From positions 1 through 64,000 of the forward strand of contig JAHHHM010000005.1 in the NCBI GenBank assembly GCA_019359355.1: a stretch of DNA of 64,000 nt. Reading direction: 5' to 3'. Below, one piece after another: positions 41,221-50,955 of the stretch. Below the pieces are notes generated by a model. That model did no database searches. It saw nothing but the letters and a program-made list of their open reading frames with translations, and was not told the DNA's origin. Positions within the stretch are counted from its first letter, which is position 1; the number at the start of each line of letters is the position of its first letter. Both the position numbers and the translations under genes were made by a program. The stretch is from Microcoleus vaginatus WJT46-NPBG5. GTDB taxonomy: Bacteria; Cyanobacteriota; Cyanobacteriia; Cyanobacteriales; Oscillatoriaceae.

Positions 41221-44058
41221 ATGTTAGACGCGCAAGGGCTTTTCAATGAAAACTTTTACTTATCCCAGAACCAGGATGTAGCAATAGCAGTTAACGCCGG
41301 CATTTATAACAACGGATATGAACACTTCGAGTTATACGGTAAATCTGAGGGGCGCAATCCTAGCGCCTTTTTTGATCAAGGCTATTATATTGATACCAAT
41401 TCAGATGTGACTGGAAATGGGTTTGATCACTTCATTTTGCATGGTCAATTTGAAGGACGCAACCCTAACGCCATTTTCGACACCGGCTTTTATTTAGATC
41501 AAAATCAAGACGTTAAAGCAGACGTTGATAAAGACGTGATCACCGGCATCGAACACTTTATCGAAAATGGGCAATTTGAAAGCCGCGAAGTCAACCCATT
41601 TTTTGACGAAAGTTACTATTTAGAAACCAATATAGACGTAGCAGCAGCAGTAACAGCCAGCGCAACTACAGCGATTGAGCAATACATGGGTTTCGGTCAA
41701 TTTGAAGCCAACCGTAACCCGAATGCGCTATTTGACACCAATTTTTATCTGCAAAACAATTCAGATGTAGCAACGGCAGTCTCATCAGGCGGAACCTCGG
41801 CAATCGAGCATTTCATCGTTTACGGTCAATTTGAAACTAACCGCACCTCCCAATTTTTGTTCAACCCCAATTTCTATCTGCAAAATAATGCTGATGTAGC
41901 AACGGCAGTCTCATCAGGGGGAACTTCAGCGATTGAGCATTACGTCGTTTACGGTCAATTTGAAATCAACCGCCAACCCAGTTCTCAATTTAATCCTAAC
42001 TTTTATCTACAAAATAATGCAGACGTAGCAGCAGCGATTAGCAACGGAACTCGTAAGAGTGCGATTGAACATTACATTCGGTTTGGCATCGCAGAAGGAC
42101 GTAGCGGCGGCGGAGAGACCGTTAATCCTTTAGCCATTTATGTTTCTAGCAACGGCACAGGTAACGTCGGCGATGTGGATCAGTTTATTGGAACTTTAAA
42201 CTTCCAAAAACGATTTGACGCCGGCAACAATGAAGGCGTAGAACTCGATGAACTAGGTAATCTTTATCAAGCCGGTGATGTAACAGCCGGTGCCGGCAGT
42301 ATTCGCGCCATTTCTCAAATCGCCAACCGGGCAAATGGCGACGCATTTACAGCTTTGAAAGACCGTGAAATTGCCGGATCTCAAACCGGCTTGCTCAATC
42401 CCAAAGGCATCGCCATCGCGCAGGAAGCAGGATTTATTCTTGTTGCAGATAATGGTGCAGGGGATGTGAAAGTATTTGGAACCGCCGCCGGAGGTAATGT
42501 GCCGCCGGTTGCGACCACCGCTTTGCCGGCTAAACCTTGGGACGTTGCCTATGATGAAAACGCAGACCGGCTGTTCGTCGCCTTAGTCGATGGAACTGTT
42601 AGCGTCTTCGATAATTACATCGGAAATGGCAGCAATATCGGTGCCGGCAGCACTCGAAGAATTAACCTAGTAAATGCGGGTGGAACTAAAGTTTCTACTA
42701 ATCTTCACGGCATTGTTTATGAACCCAACCGCAATCAATTAGTCGTTACCGATGTGGGCGCGGCTACAGCAATGCAAAGCCCTAGTTTTAACAGTGACGG
42801 GCGAATTTATGTCATCAACAACGCCAGCGCCGCTGACGGCAACGTAGTTCCATCTCGCACCCTAGAAGGGCCGGCTACTCAACTGGGTAATCCAGTGGAT
42901 ATGATCTTGACCGGCAACGATGTTCAAGTTGCAGAGAAAGCAAAAGATCAACTGTTGATTTTCAAGAACATATTTAATGGACCTAGCGGCGATATTGCCC
43001 CTCAAGTCAGTGTCAGCCAAATCAAGCCAGAATCTTTAGTCGCTCAACTTTCTCAAGGGCCGGGGAATCCAGATGTCACCGATATCGAGTCTACAGGGAC
43101 GTTAATCAATTCCATTGTTACAACTAGCAACCCCCCATCTGCCGGTGCTACTGACTTCGTCGCACGGCTTTCTACGAATTTGCAAACCACCCAAGCTACA
43201 TTTAACACTGCGAACGGGGTGGCAAGCGTAGAAAACATTACCTTCGACCAAACAGGCGATGCCTTTATTACCTTTGATAGCAACGACACCAACGGCGGAA
43301 TTTTAGTCGTAAATCGGCAGGCTGAAAGCCGGAATGGTGGCACGGTTAATGCGTCGCGTGACCGACTAATTACAGGTGCAAACACCGGCATGATTAGTCC
43401 TAAAGGTGTCGAGGTTGCTGATAGTTTAGGTCTGGTTTTTGTTGCTGAAAATAATGCCGCAACACCGGCAATTCTTGCCTTCAGCACCCAAGCGCAAGGC
43501 GATGTGGCACCCGTATTCAAGACAACCGACCTTGGCGGACGCCGGCCTTGGGATGTTGATTATGCGCCATCACAAGATCGACTGTTTGTTGCCGCCACCG
43601 ATGGCACTGTACTTGTTTATGACCAGTATTCTGTCACCCAAGGTGCTAACGGCCCAACGCGAGTGATCACTCCGTTCGATCCCACAGGAACGGCAAAAGC
43701 ATCTATCAACTTGCATGGAATTATCTATGTGGAATCTTCCGACACATTGCTGCTTTCAGATGTCGGCAGTGCCATGAATGCAGCTGACGGACAACTGTTT
43801 GTAATTAATAATGCCGGCGTGGCAAATGGCAATGTTGCAGTTCGCGCCCAAATTGCCGGCGCAAACTCGAAGTTAGGAAATCCTGTTGATATTACATTCG
43901 ACGGTGCAAACCTTTATGTCGCTGAGAAATCCAACAATTTAATCATGCGCTTTGATGGCATTCTCAACCAGTTAGGTTCCCTCGATATTGCCCCAACACT
44001 ATCAACGGCGCGGAACAAACCTGAGTCAGTTGCACTTGCTCCTGATTACCTCTCATAA
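41221..44058 (+). CDS. Large protein: seven 43-residue repeats plus duplicated beta-propeller module
   Basis: 945 residues from the ATG at 41221 (MLDAQGLFNENFYL); the TTG at 41200 is unlikely. Residues of about 5-295 are seven repeats of the form FxxxFYLxxNxDVAxAVxxG, then AIEHFxxYGQFExNR. The same short motif occurs in other bacterial surface proteins and in some polysaccharide-linked glycosyltransferases. The rest holds two copies of a roughly 270-residue propeller-like module: GLLNPKGIAIAQEAGFILVA, KPWDVAYDENADRLFVA, TNLHGIVYEP and again ISPKGVEVADSLGLVFVAEN, RPWDVDYAPSQDRLFVA, INLHGIIYVE. There is no signal peptide, so export would need a C-terminal signal. Likely surface or extracellular binding protein. 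Confidence 0.75.
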   Translation: MLDAQGLFNENFYLSQNQDVAIAVNAGIYNNGYEHFELYGKSEGRNPSAFFDQGYYIDTNSDVTGNGFDHFILHGQFEGRNPNAIFDTGFYLDQNQDVKADVDKDVITGIEHFIENGQFESREVNPFFDESYYLETNIDVAAAVTASATTAIEQYMGFGQFEANRNPNALFDTNFYLQNNSDVATAVSSGGTSAIEHFIVYGQFETNRTSQFLFNPNFYLQNNADVATAVSSGGTSAIEHYVVYGQFEINRQPSSQFNPNFYLQNNADVAAAISNGTRKSAIEHYIRFGIAEGRSGGGETVNPLAIYVSSNGTGNVGDVDQFIGTLNFQKRFDAGNNEGVELDELGNLYQAGDVTAGAGSIRAISQIANRANGDAFTALKDREIAGSQTGLLNPKGIAIAQEAGFILVADNGAGDVKVFGTAAGGNVPPVATTALPAKPWDVAYDENADRLFVALVDGTVSVFDNYIGNGSNIGAGSTRRINLVNAGGTKVSTNLHGIVYEPNRNQLVVTDVGAATAMQSPSFNSDGRIYVINNASAADGNVVPSRTLEGPATQLGNPVDMILTGNDVQVAEKAKDQLLIFKNIFNGPSGDIAPQVSVSQIKPESLVAQLSQGPGNPDVTDIESTGTLINSIVTTSNPPSAGATDFVARLSTNLQTTQATFNTANGVASVENITFDQTGDAFITFDSNDTNGGILVVNRQAESRNGGTVNASRDRLITGANTGMISPKGVEVADSLGLVFVAENNAATPAILAFSTQAQGDVAPVFKTTDLGGRRPWDVDYAPSQDRLFVAATDGTVLVYDQYSVTQGANGPTRVITPFDPTGTAKASINLHGIIYVESSDTLLLSDVGSAMNAADGQLFVINNAGVANGNVAVRAQIAGANSKLGNPVDITFDGANLYVAEKSNNLIMRFDGILNQLGSLDIAPTLSTARNKPESVALAPDYLS
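41731..42117 (+). repeat. Three 129-base tandem repeats inside the repeat-propeller gene
   Basis: Units start at 41731, 41860 and 41989, a strict 129-base (43-codon) period. The first two share long identical blocks such as GATGTAGCAACGGCAGTCTC and TTTACGGTCAATTTGAAA. Earlier units in the gene are more diverged and of unequal length, so the array seems to have grown recently at its downstream end. Confidence 0.85.
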
Positions 44059-44108
44059 GGCTTAAGTCCTGAGTGATTTTTAGGGTTGTGCGCGACTCAC
44101 TCAATGCT

Positions 44109-44180
44109 TAGATTTAATCACAGATAAATGATCTCGCTATGCCTGCCGGCACGCTGGGATCTCATCTGTGGTTAAATCTA
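44109..44180. terminator. Long hairpin between convergent genes built from the dispersed CACAGAT repeat
   Basis: TAGATTTAATCACAGAT (44109-44125) and ATCTGTGGTTAAATCTA (44164-44180) pair over 17 positions with one mismatch, loop 38 bases. The arms contain the ATCTGTG(G)TTAA word found dispersed in this window's spacers. It sits 51 bases after the propeller-gene stop and 54 bases before the end of the membrane-protein gene, a good place for bidirectional termination; the following AAAAAATCTCTTTT is only weakly T-rich. Confidence 0.6.
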
Positions 44181-44233
44181 AAAAATCTCTTTTGGCAATA
44201 AGTATAGTCAGACTAAAACACAGGACTTATTAT

Positions 44234-47200
44234 TTACTGCCATTCTTGCAATTCCTCAATCCAATTCTGTACTAAAGCGACAATTTGTTCACGGCGAGTT
44301 TCAAAGTTGGCAGCAATGGAAATAAAAGCAATGCCAACGAGCAACCCGATGATCCATTTCATAAACGAATAATCTAAACTGAGAATGACTAACTGATTAA
44401 TCGCATTGAGTAAAAAAGTTACAGTTCCCACATATAAAAAAGCCCGTACTCTTAAAGTTAATCCCGCAAAAATTGCCCCAACACTCCAGACACCGCAGAC
44501 AAACCAATTAGACGTGAACAAAGCCATAAAACAAATCATGCCAGTTCCAAGCAGTCGCAGGATGTGGCGAATTTCTCTTTTTTCTACTGATTTTAAACTT
44601 GGATCAACTTGGGCGAGGTAAAGCAGGGAAAGTGCCGGTGGAGTTGTATAGACTAAAAAATCGTTGACATTTAATATCGTAAACCAGCGAAGTAGCGCCC
44701 AATTAATAAAAACGACACTGAGATAGGTAATGCGAATTTGGCGATTTAGTTGCGCTAGAAAAAGATAGAATCCTGCCACTAACAGCAAACTCGTGGGATT
44801 AATTGTGGGAGTGCATAATGCCGTTGCGGTTGGAATAACCACGGCAGAACGCAACCACGGTTTTTTTGGCCAGCCCCAATTTTCCCAAGGTAAAGCGTAG
44901 AGAAAACAAGAGATCGCAGCAGCAATCGCAGCACTCCAGGGAAGCAATAACGCTGCTAGTTGCAGCTTATTACTCATATAAATTCCGATGTCGGCACCTT
45001 CTAAAATCCCCAAATAAACCCAGCTTTCTGCCTGAAATAAACTAGGGTTGTCGCGTCCTTGCATGATCGCATAGCGCGTTAAAACGATGCCGGCACCTAA
45101 TCCGACTAAATCATAAGATGTAATTGGATAGCTGATAGCTACAAGCAAGAAAAAACTGCTAATTGCCCAATGCAAATGTGCAAATATTTTCAGTTCCTCT
45201 CTGCTTAAACGCAAGTAATCGCTTAACCAAATATTCAGAACGCGATAAGCATATAAAATGCTTGTGCCTAAAGCGACCATTGCAATTAATTGATCACCGG
45301 CAGGCAGGGATGAAATACGATATCCCAGGATTTCATAGGCAGAAACCGACGCGCCAATTAAACCCAAGTAAACTAAAAGTCTGAGTTCTTGATGCCGGCG
45401 TCCTACACCAATGGCAATTAAGGCTAAACCCAAGGACGTTAAACCTGTCCAGTTGGCAAAAAGTCCCCACCGCAATACGGCACCCAATCCGCCATATAGC
45501 AGGGGCAAAATGTGCCAACTGCTGGGAAAATTTTCTGTGCCGGCACGTCTTTGCCACCAATCTCCTATCAATTGGAAAATTAAACCCAAAGCGATATTCG
45601 CAATCGCTAAATGAATCACCTCACGCCCGAAAAAGCCAAGGGTTTCTGCTGCCAAAACTTCTAAACCCCAACCAAAACTGTAAAGCATCCAGTTGGAAGG
45701 TTGCCGCCAGCCACGATAGAAAATTGCAGTTAAAGTCATACCGGCAGCAATTAGAACTAGAACACTCGGATCAAGCCATTTCCAGTAAACTGCAAACGAG
45801 TGAAGCGTCAAAATTAACAGCTCAACACCACACAATGTGAAACCCCAGAAATCTGCTGCCAGTGCGTAAATTCCCGCGATTGAGGGTGTTTCACCTTCGG
45901 CTTTGGGAGGGGAAATGACGAGCAGTAAACTTCTTAAAAGCCATAAAGTAGTAAAGGTGCCGGCAACAGCAATTAACCAGCCATTTGCGGTTAGTCGGAG
46001 AAAACCAGGAATGCCTTCATAAAGTTGGGCGAAAAAGAAACTTAGTGCAAATCCTACGGTGATAATAGCAGCGCTTACTTGCCTTAAATATCGCGTGTTG
46101 AGGAACATCAAGCCGGTGGCAACACCCAAACCAATTAATCGGGTTGCCGGCATTTGCACTGTCAAAATTTGCGCCATGAATAAGGCAGATGTACTCAACC
46201 ACGCAGAAATTGGGCATCGGGGTGTGTTTAACCGGCTGGCAATCCCCGTAAGGGCAAGTGGCGCAATCAGCCAAACAAGACCCCATTCTGGATAGCTGTT
46301 CCCAATTTTGTTAAGGAAGTTAGAGTAATTATTGAGGAGTAAAAAATAACTGATGCCGGCTAAGACTAATCCTAGATACCAACTACTATTTTTATTAATT
46401 AATAAAAATAGATTTTGAGCATTTAATTCTTTGTTCGTAAGTCTTGATTCTAAATACAAACTGAATAACCATTCAGCAACCATCAACCCTAATAAAATTG
46501 TTGCCCAAACTCCTAAACTGAGATTTGGCCAAATCCAATCAATTGCTGAGCAAATGGTTAGTAAACCGGCAATGTGAGTGAGGTACACCGGCACGACTCG
46601 CGTCGGTGTTTGCCGGCACGTCACAACTGCCAAAGTCAGTGTAGAAGCCACCAAATTAAGCGTTCGCAATAAAGCAAAGGGCAAACTGAGCAGCGTTAAA
46701 CAAATTCCAAATATCAGTGCTAGCTGTTCGCTAAAACGGGCGAGCGCTAATTTCTGCCGGCGGCGCAGCCAATCTGTCACCCACAGCATGAAAATGAGAT
46801 AGGGAAACAGAGCAAGGCTTAATAAAGGCAAAGGAGTATCTGCGGGAACGCCGACTAGCTGAGTGCCGGCGGTGATTACCCATTGCTGGGTTGCCGGTGG
46901 AATTAACCGCCAAGCTAACCAAACACTTTGCAACCCGATGATATAAATGCCGGTTAATTCATCCTGCTGCCAATGCCGGCGCAAGCGACTGCTCAAAAAC
47001 CACAACAACAGCCCACTCACGGCAAACGCTTGCCAGGGTTCTGTGCCAACAGCAACTAGCCAGCCTATTAGCATTAAAATGGCACCCATCTGCTCCCAAG
47101 GGGTGAGGCGGGGAGAAGCTGACGGGGTGACGTTGCTGGTTTCCTGTTGAGATAGCCATGCAAATAACCAGCCGCAAATGCCGATTGCTAACCCCAACTG

Positions 47201-48112
47201 ATTGACCGGCACGCGGGCTACAAAGATGGCACGGAACAGTAAAATTGTTAAGGCATAAGCGACGACGGCTGCCCCAGTTAAAGCGTATTTCTGGATGCTG
47301 TTAGACGGTTGTTCCTCAGTGCCGGCAGGAGGTTCTGGGATTTGAGGGGGAATGCGCCGGTATTGATAAAACGTGGCGAGGGACGTTCCAACTGTACCGG
47401 CATAAACCGCAATCAGGGGAACGGGAAGTGCCGGCAGTTTCCAACCCCAGTGAAGATAACTCAGTCCCAAGGTATTAATCAGGGCGAGACGGGAAGCATT
47501 GGGTTGAGTTTTCAACAGCAAAACCGTGATGCCGGTGAGGGCAACGGTGGCAATAGCAACGGTTAGCCATTCTAGGGGATTATTCCACAACCGAAACCCA
47601 TCCATCGCCCAAAAATTCACCGGCACTAAGAGGAGGGTGACGAGTTGCAAGGTTTGAGCGGTTAACTGTAAATTTCGCTGCCGGTTTGCCCAGTAGCTGA
47701 CCGCCCAAAACACAATAGTATAAGCCAGCAAAACGCCGTATTGCCCAAATGCCGGAAAGCGTTCCCACTGGCTGGCGGCAAGCAACCCAGAAGACACCAC
47801 CACCATGAAAACGCCCAGAAACAGCAGCCACCGGACGCTGAGTTCTGCCATCAGTGAGTGCAGGGGTTGGGGCGTGCGGCGTTTTGCTGGCGGCGGCGCT
47901 TCCTCTGCCTTGATCTCTCTTTCTTTCTCTGCCGGCGCGACGACAGGCGGGTTGGGTAATCGACAGGTAAGATACTGCCGGCACAACTGCCTCACTTGGG
48001 CATCAGAAATCAGCCCCAGATGCAGCCACAGATCCAAACCTTCTAATAACTCTGGATGCTCGGCTTGGATGTTGAGTTCAATTCTGATGGAGCGCTCAGG
48101 TTGAAGTGACAT
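44234..48112 (-). CDS. Very large multi-spanning membrane protein, function unknown
   Basis: 1292 residues from the ATG at 48112 (MSLQPERSIRIELNIQ); five more residues if the ATG at 48127 is used. A soluble N-terminal part of about 90 residues (LLEGLDLWLHLGLISDAQVR) ends in a charged linker KEREIKAEEAPPPAKRRTPQ. Then more than 30 hydrophobic segments run almost without soluble loops to the end. The first spans (WLLFLGVFMVVVSSGLLAAS) recall DUF2157-type proteins. I do not recognise a catalytic motif. Its size and span count suggest duplication of a smaller membrane unit. The neighbours give no functional hint. Confidence 0.75.
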   Translation of the reverse strand: MSLQPERSIRIELNIQAEHPELLEGLDLWLHLGLISDAQVRQLCRQYLTCRLPNPPVVAPAEKEREIKAEEAPPPAKRRTPQPLHSLMAELSVRWLLFLGVFMVVVSSGLLAASQWERFPAFGQYGVLLAYTIVFWAVSYWANRQRNLQLTAQTLQLVTLLLVPVNFWAMDGFRLWNNPLEWLTVAIATVALTGITVLLLKTQPNASRLALINTLGLSYLHWGWKLPALPVPLIAVYAGTVGTSLATFYQYRRIPPQIPEPPAGTEEQPSNSIQKYALTGAAVVAYALTILLFRAIFVARVPVNQLGLAIGICGWLFAWLSQQETSNVTPSASPRLTPWEQMGAILMLIGWLVAVGTEPWQAFAVSGLLLWFLSSRLRRHWQQDELTGIYIIGLQSVWLAWRLIPPATQQWVITAGTQLVGVPADTPLPLLSLALFPYLIFMLWVTDWLRRRQKLALARFSEQLALIFGICLTLLSLPFALLRTLNLVASTLTLAVVTCRQTPTRVVPVYLTHIAGLLTICSAIDWIWPNLSLGVWATILLGLMVAEWLFSLYLESRLTNKELNAQNLFLLINKNSSWYLGLVLAGISYFLLLNNYSNFLNKIGNSYPEWGLVWLIAPLALTGIASRLNTPRCPISAWLSTSALFMAQILTVQMPATRLIGLGVATGLMFLNTRYLRQVSAAIITVGFALSFFFAQLYEGIPGFLRLTANGWLIAVAGTFTTLWLLRSLLLVISPPKAEGETPSIAGIYALAADFWGFTLCGVELLILTLHSFAVYWKWLDPSVLVLIAAGMTLTAIFYRGWRQPSNWMLYSFGWGLEVLAAETLGFFGREVIHLAIANIALGLIFQLIGDWWQRRAGTENFPSSWHILPLLYGGLGAVLRWGLFANWTGLTSLGLALIAIGVGRRHQELRLLVYLGLIGASVSAYEILGYRISSLPAGDQLIAMVALGTSILYAYRVLNIWLSDYLRLSREELKIFAHLHWAISSFFLLVAISYPITSYDLVGLGAGIVLTRYAIMQGRDNPSLFQAESWVYLGILEGADIGIYMSNKLQLAALLLPWSAAIAAAISCFLYALPWENWGWPKKPWLRSAVVIPTATALCTPTINPTSLLLVAGFYLFLAQLNRQIRITYLSVVFINWALLRWFTILNVNDFLVYTTPPALSLLYLAQVDPSLKSVEKREIRHILRLLGTGMICFMALFTSNWFVCGVWSVGAIFAGLTLRVRAFLYVGTVTFLLNAINQLVILSLDYSFMKWIIGLLVGIAFISIAANFETRREQIVALVQNWIEELQEWQ

Positions 48113-48254
48113 GACTTCAGCTATCACAAACGGCGATAACCTATCATGCTTTATACAGAAGAGATTGGCTGCTTTTTACAAAGTTACTTAATAAAGTGAC
48201 TTTTTTCCTAAGAATCTCTCTAGCTTTTGAACTGAGATGAAATTAGATTAACCA

Positions 48255-50273
48255 TTAGTGAGCCGCATGGTGAGCCGACTGAGCGATTAATTCTTGGAAA
48301 TGAATCTCGTCTTTGCGTGGATCTGCGTAACTCACCTTGATTTCTAAGCGTTCGCCCAGTGCAACAGAACGGGGAAACCGCCAAGGCAACTCTAACCCTA
48401 ATTCTTCTAACAGAATCAGTCCTAAGTTATCGTCTTCTCGGAGCCAGCGCAGCACCAATGCCTGCCAAACTTCATTCGTATGCCGGCGCAGGTATTCCAA
48501 GCCCCAATAACGTTGGGTTTGACGTTCCACCGAGGTTGCTTCTTTCACCGCCGCACTCACACTCATCACCAACTCTTGCATCTGGTCTGTCGAAAAGGGC
48601 AGGGGATCGCCACGCAGGTGAGCTTTTAGTTGAAAGTGAGCGAGCAGGTCGGTATATCGGCGAATGGGCGAGGTAACTTGAGTATAAGTATCTAAACCCA
48701 AACTCGCATGGCGTGCCGGTGTGATACTCATCTCACTACGGGGCATACACCGACGAATCGCACACGCTCTCACCGGCCCTGCCGGCAGCAGAATCAGTTC
48801 TTCATCTGAAGGCAGTTCCGGTTGGGGTTGATGGCGGAAAGGCAGGGCCAAGCTGTGAGTCTGACCGTAACGCGCTGCCACCTCTCCCGCTAAAATCATC
48901 ATTTCTGCCACCAGATGCCGTGAGGGCGAGTCTTCCATCACGTCAATGGTGATATCGTCCTCGTGAACCTTAATGATGGCTTCGGGCATGGAGATGCTGA
49001 TCGCCCCTTGGGATAGCCGCCACGTCTGTCTGCGTTTTGCCCACTGAGAAATTGCAGAGATTTCTGGTTCTGTTCGCAGATCCAGATGCAGCATCTCATC
49101 GACATCTTCGTAGGTGAGCCGGTAAGTCGGTTTGATCGAGCTGGGGTGAATGGTGTACTCCCGCACGCCCCCGGTTTCATCCAAAATGATGCCAAAACTG
49201 AGCGCGTAGCAAATGCGTCCCTGCACCAAACTCATCGGGCCGGTTGCCAATTCTGGGGGGAACATTGGGATCATGCCGGTGGGCAGATACAATGTGGTGC
49301 TGCGCCGGCGCGCTTCCAAATCTAATTCATCCCCAGGCGACAGCAACCGAGTCGGATCGGCGATATGAACCCACAAGCGTTCTCGCCCATCTTCCAAATA
49401 TTCCAAACTCAACCCATCATCAATTTCTTGGGTGCTTTCATCATCGATGGTGTACACCTTAAGATGGGTCAGATCCAGCCGATTTGTGTCAGGATCGGGG
49501 GGCGGAGAATTCAAACAACTTTGAGCCACATCCAGCACCTTGGTAGAAAAGTGAGTCGGAGTTTGACTGCGCCGTAAAGATAAATTTTCGTGCACAGTCC
49601 ACTGTCCTAAATCTACCAAAAGCTGAAAAGCCCCTTGAGGAGTTTCGGGGCGTTTCAATGCTGCTAGTGTTTCTAGGGCGGGAGCGCGGTGAGAAGCTTC
49701 ATCTCCTAATACCGCAACCCTTTCTAGGGCTTCAATGCGAACGCGATCGCTGCTTTGCCACTCCACCAGTTTTCCTGAGAGCCGGTGTTGTACCCGCTCT
49801 AAAAATTCTTGCCACTCTTGCTGCCGCTGCTTTTCTACTTCTTGCTGATGTTTCAGTTCGGCCACCATTACCGCTGAACGCGGTTCGTAACGGTCGCCTT
49901 TTTGTTTGAAATAAAGTTTATCTTCAGACAATAAATAATAAGCCGCGTAGCACTGAGCCGGCGTTTTATCGGAAAATAGCAGTTGAGCCATTTCTGCCGG
50001 CTCCACTGACTGATTTTCTTCAACTAAAAATTCCCAGGCCACTTCTAAACTAGATGGGTCTAGATAGGGCTGGATTTCTTTTTTAAACAGGGCAATTTCT
50101 GAAGGTTTGTAGGTCGCCCCTTTCACTTCATAACTGAGCTGTCGGGGAGGAATGCTGTGGGATAGACCCTGTTCGTCGGTTACTTTCCAGTTCTTTTTCC
50201 CATCTGGACATTCTGCCACAGCGAGCCGACGCTCTCCGTGCAGCCGAAATTCGATCAGCGTTCCTTTCTCCAC
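48255..50273 (-). CDS. RNase II/R family 3'-5' exoribonuclease
   Basis: 672 residues. The RNB catalytic domain has TIDDESTQEIDDGLSLEYLE, with the conserved Asp residues that bind magnesium, LWVHIADPTRLL, and TSPIRRYTDLLAHFQLKAHL near the end. The C-terminal S1-like part is short. It degrades structured or unstructured RNA processively in the cytoplasm. It lies downstream of rpmG and rpsR on the same strand, an order found in many cyanobacteria, and thus may be cotranscribed with ribosomal protein genes. RNase II versus RNase R cannot be decided here; the length is close to the cyanobacterial type. Confidence 0.92.
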   Translation of the reverse strand: MEKGTLIEFRLHGERRLAVAECPDGKKNWKVTDEQGLSHSIPPRQLSYEVKGATYKPSEIALFKKEIQPYLDPSSLEVAWEFLVEENQSVEPAEMAQLLFSDKTPAQCYAAYYLLSEDKLYFKQKGDRYEPRSAVMVAELKHQQEVEKQRQQEWQEFLERVQHRLSGKLVEWQSSDRVRIEALERVAVLGDEASHRAPALETLAALKRPETPQGAFQLLVDLGQWTVHENLSLRRSQTPTHFSTKVLDVAQSCLNSPPPDPDTNRLDLTHLKVYTIDDESTQEIDDGLSLEYLEDGRERLWVHIADPTRLLSPGDELDLEARRRSTTLYLPTGMIPMFPPELATGPMSLVQGRICYALSFGIILDETGGVREYTIHPSSIKPTYRLTYEDVDEMLHLDLRTEPEISAISQWAKRRQTWRLSQGAISISMPEAIIKVHEDDITIDVMEDSPSRHLVAEMMILAGEVAARYGQTHSLALPFRHQPQPELPSDEELILLPAGPVRACAIRRCMPRSEMSITPARHASLGLDTYTQVTSPIRRYTDLLAHFQLKAHLRGDPLPFSTDQMQELVMSVSAAVKEATSVERQTQRYWGLEYLRRHTNEVWQALVLRWLREDDNLGLILLEELGLELPWRFPRSVALGERLEIKVSYADPRKDEIHFQELIAQSAHHAAH

Positions 50274-50417
50274 AAGCTTCTATGCGATTTTTGGATAGTT
50301 ATATTTTGGATTTTGAGCGATGAGCAATGAGGTTTAGCTATCAGCTATTAGCTCTCAGTTTTTTACAACTAACAGCTAACAACTAAACTCTGCACTCAGC
50401 GCTGGGCACTCAATCGG

Positions 50418-50633
50418 TTATCCTTCTTGGTTGATGAAGGGCAATAAAGCAATCAGCCTAGCCCGCTTGATTGCTTGTGTCATGTCTCGCTGTTGTTTGG
50501 CTGTCAAACCTGTAATGCGGCGCGGCAAAATCTTCCCGCGCTCTGTGATAAATTTACGCAGCAAATCCACATCTTTGTAATCAATGGGATCGCCAGGTTT
50601 AATGGGGGAAACACGGCGGCGGAAATAAGCCAT
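50418..50633 (-). CDS. rpsR: 30S ribosomal protein S18
   Basis: 71 residues from the ATG at 50633 ([20 protein letters not shown]). An earlier in-frame ATG at 50687 would add residues that are only translated heptad repeat, so it is rejected. Family features: [20 protein letters not shown] and [20 protein letters not shown], the S18 signature, then [11 protein letters not shown]. It sits 91 bases after rpmG, a usual cyanobacterial and plastid pairing. Confidence 0.97.
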   Translation of the reverse strand: MAYFRRRVSPIKPGDPIDYKDVDLLRKFITERGKILPRRITGLTAKQQRDMTQAIKRARLIALLPFINQEG

Positions 50634-50636
50634 AGC

Positions 50637-50688
50637 AGTTATCAGTTGTCGGTTGTCAGTTGTCGGTTGTCGGTGGTCAGTTGTCATC
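50637..50688 (-). repeat. Heptanucleotide tandem repeat upstream of rpsR
   Basis: A run of 7-base units (GTTGTCA, GTTGTCG in varying order; plus strand CAGTTGTCGGTTGTCAGTTG and onward) directly precedes the rpsR start. It is the STRR type, with a different core from the ATGCCCN repeat at 5449. A related degenerate run (GCTATCAGCTATTAGCTCTC) is at 50338-50360. It lies inside the rpmG-rpsR leader, so it could affect rpsR translation. Confidence 0.8.
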
Positions 50689-50723
50689 TCTCAGGTTTTA
50701 AAGGCTGAGCGATGATTACATGA

Positions 50724-50912
50724 CTACTTAATTTCTTTGTGTTCGGTGTGTTTGTTACAGTGAGTGCAGAACTTTTTCAGTTCCAAGCGAGCCGTCGTAT
50801 TGCGGCGGTTTTTGCTGGTGGTGTACCGAGATACGCCAGCAGAACGCTTGTCTAGGTTGCTGCGACACTCGGTGCATTCCAAGGTTACGATTATGCGGAC
50901 ACCCTTAGCCAT
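50724..50912 (-). CDS. rpmG: 50S ribosomal protein L33
   Basis: 62 residues, [20 protein letters not shown], with two CxxC zinc-binding pairs (CTEC and CTHC in [19 protein letters not shown]). The zinc-binding type of L33. It precedes rpsR on the minus strand and is probably cotranscribed with it and the exoribonuclease gene. Confidence 0.96.
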   Translation of the reverse strand: MAKGVRIIVTLECTECRSNLDKRSAGVSRYTTSKNRRNTTARLELKKFCTHCNKHTEHKEIK

Positions 50913-50955
50913 ATTTTTACAAAATCAGAAGGGGTACAGAATTAAACACAAATAT

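Noticed and set aside
43053-43520. 155-codon open frame antisense to the propeller gene
   Set aside because: Mirror-frame shadow of a clearly coding region.
50637-50687. N-terminal extension of ribosomal protein S18 ([14 protein letters not shown])
   Set aside because: The extension is only translated heptad repeat; the conserved start is the ATG at 50633.
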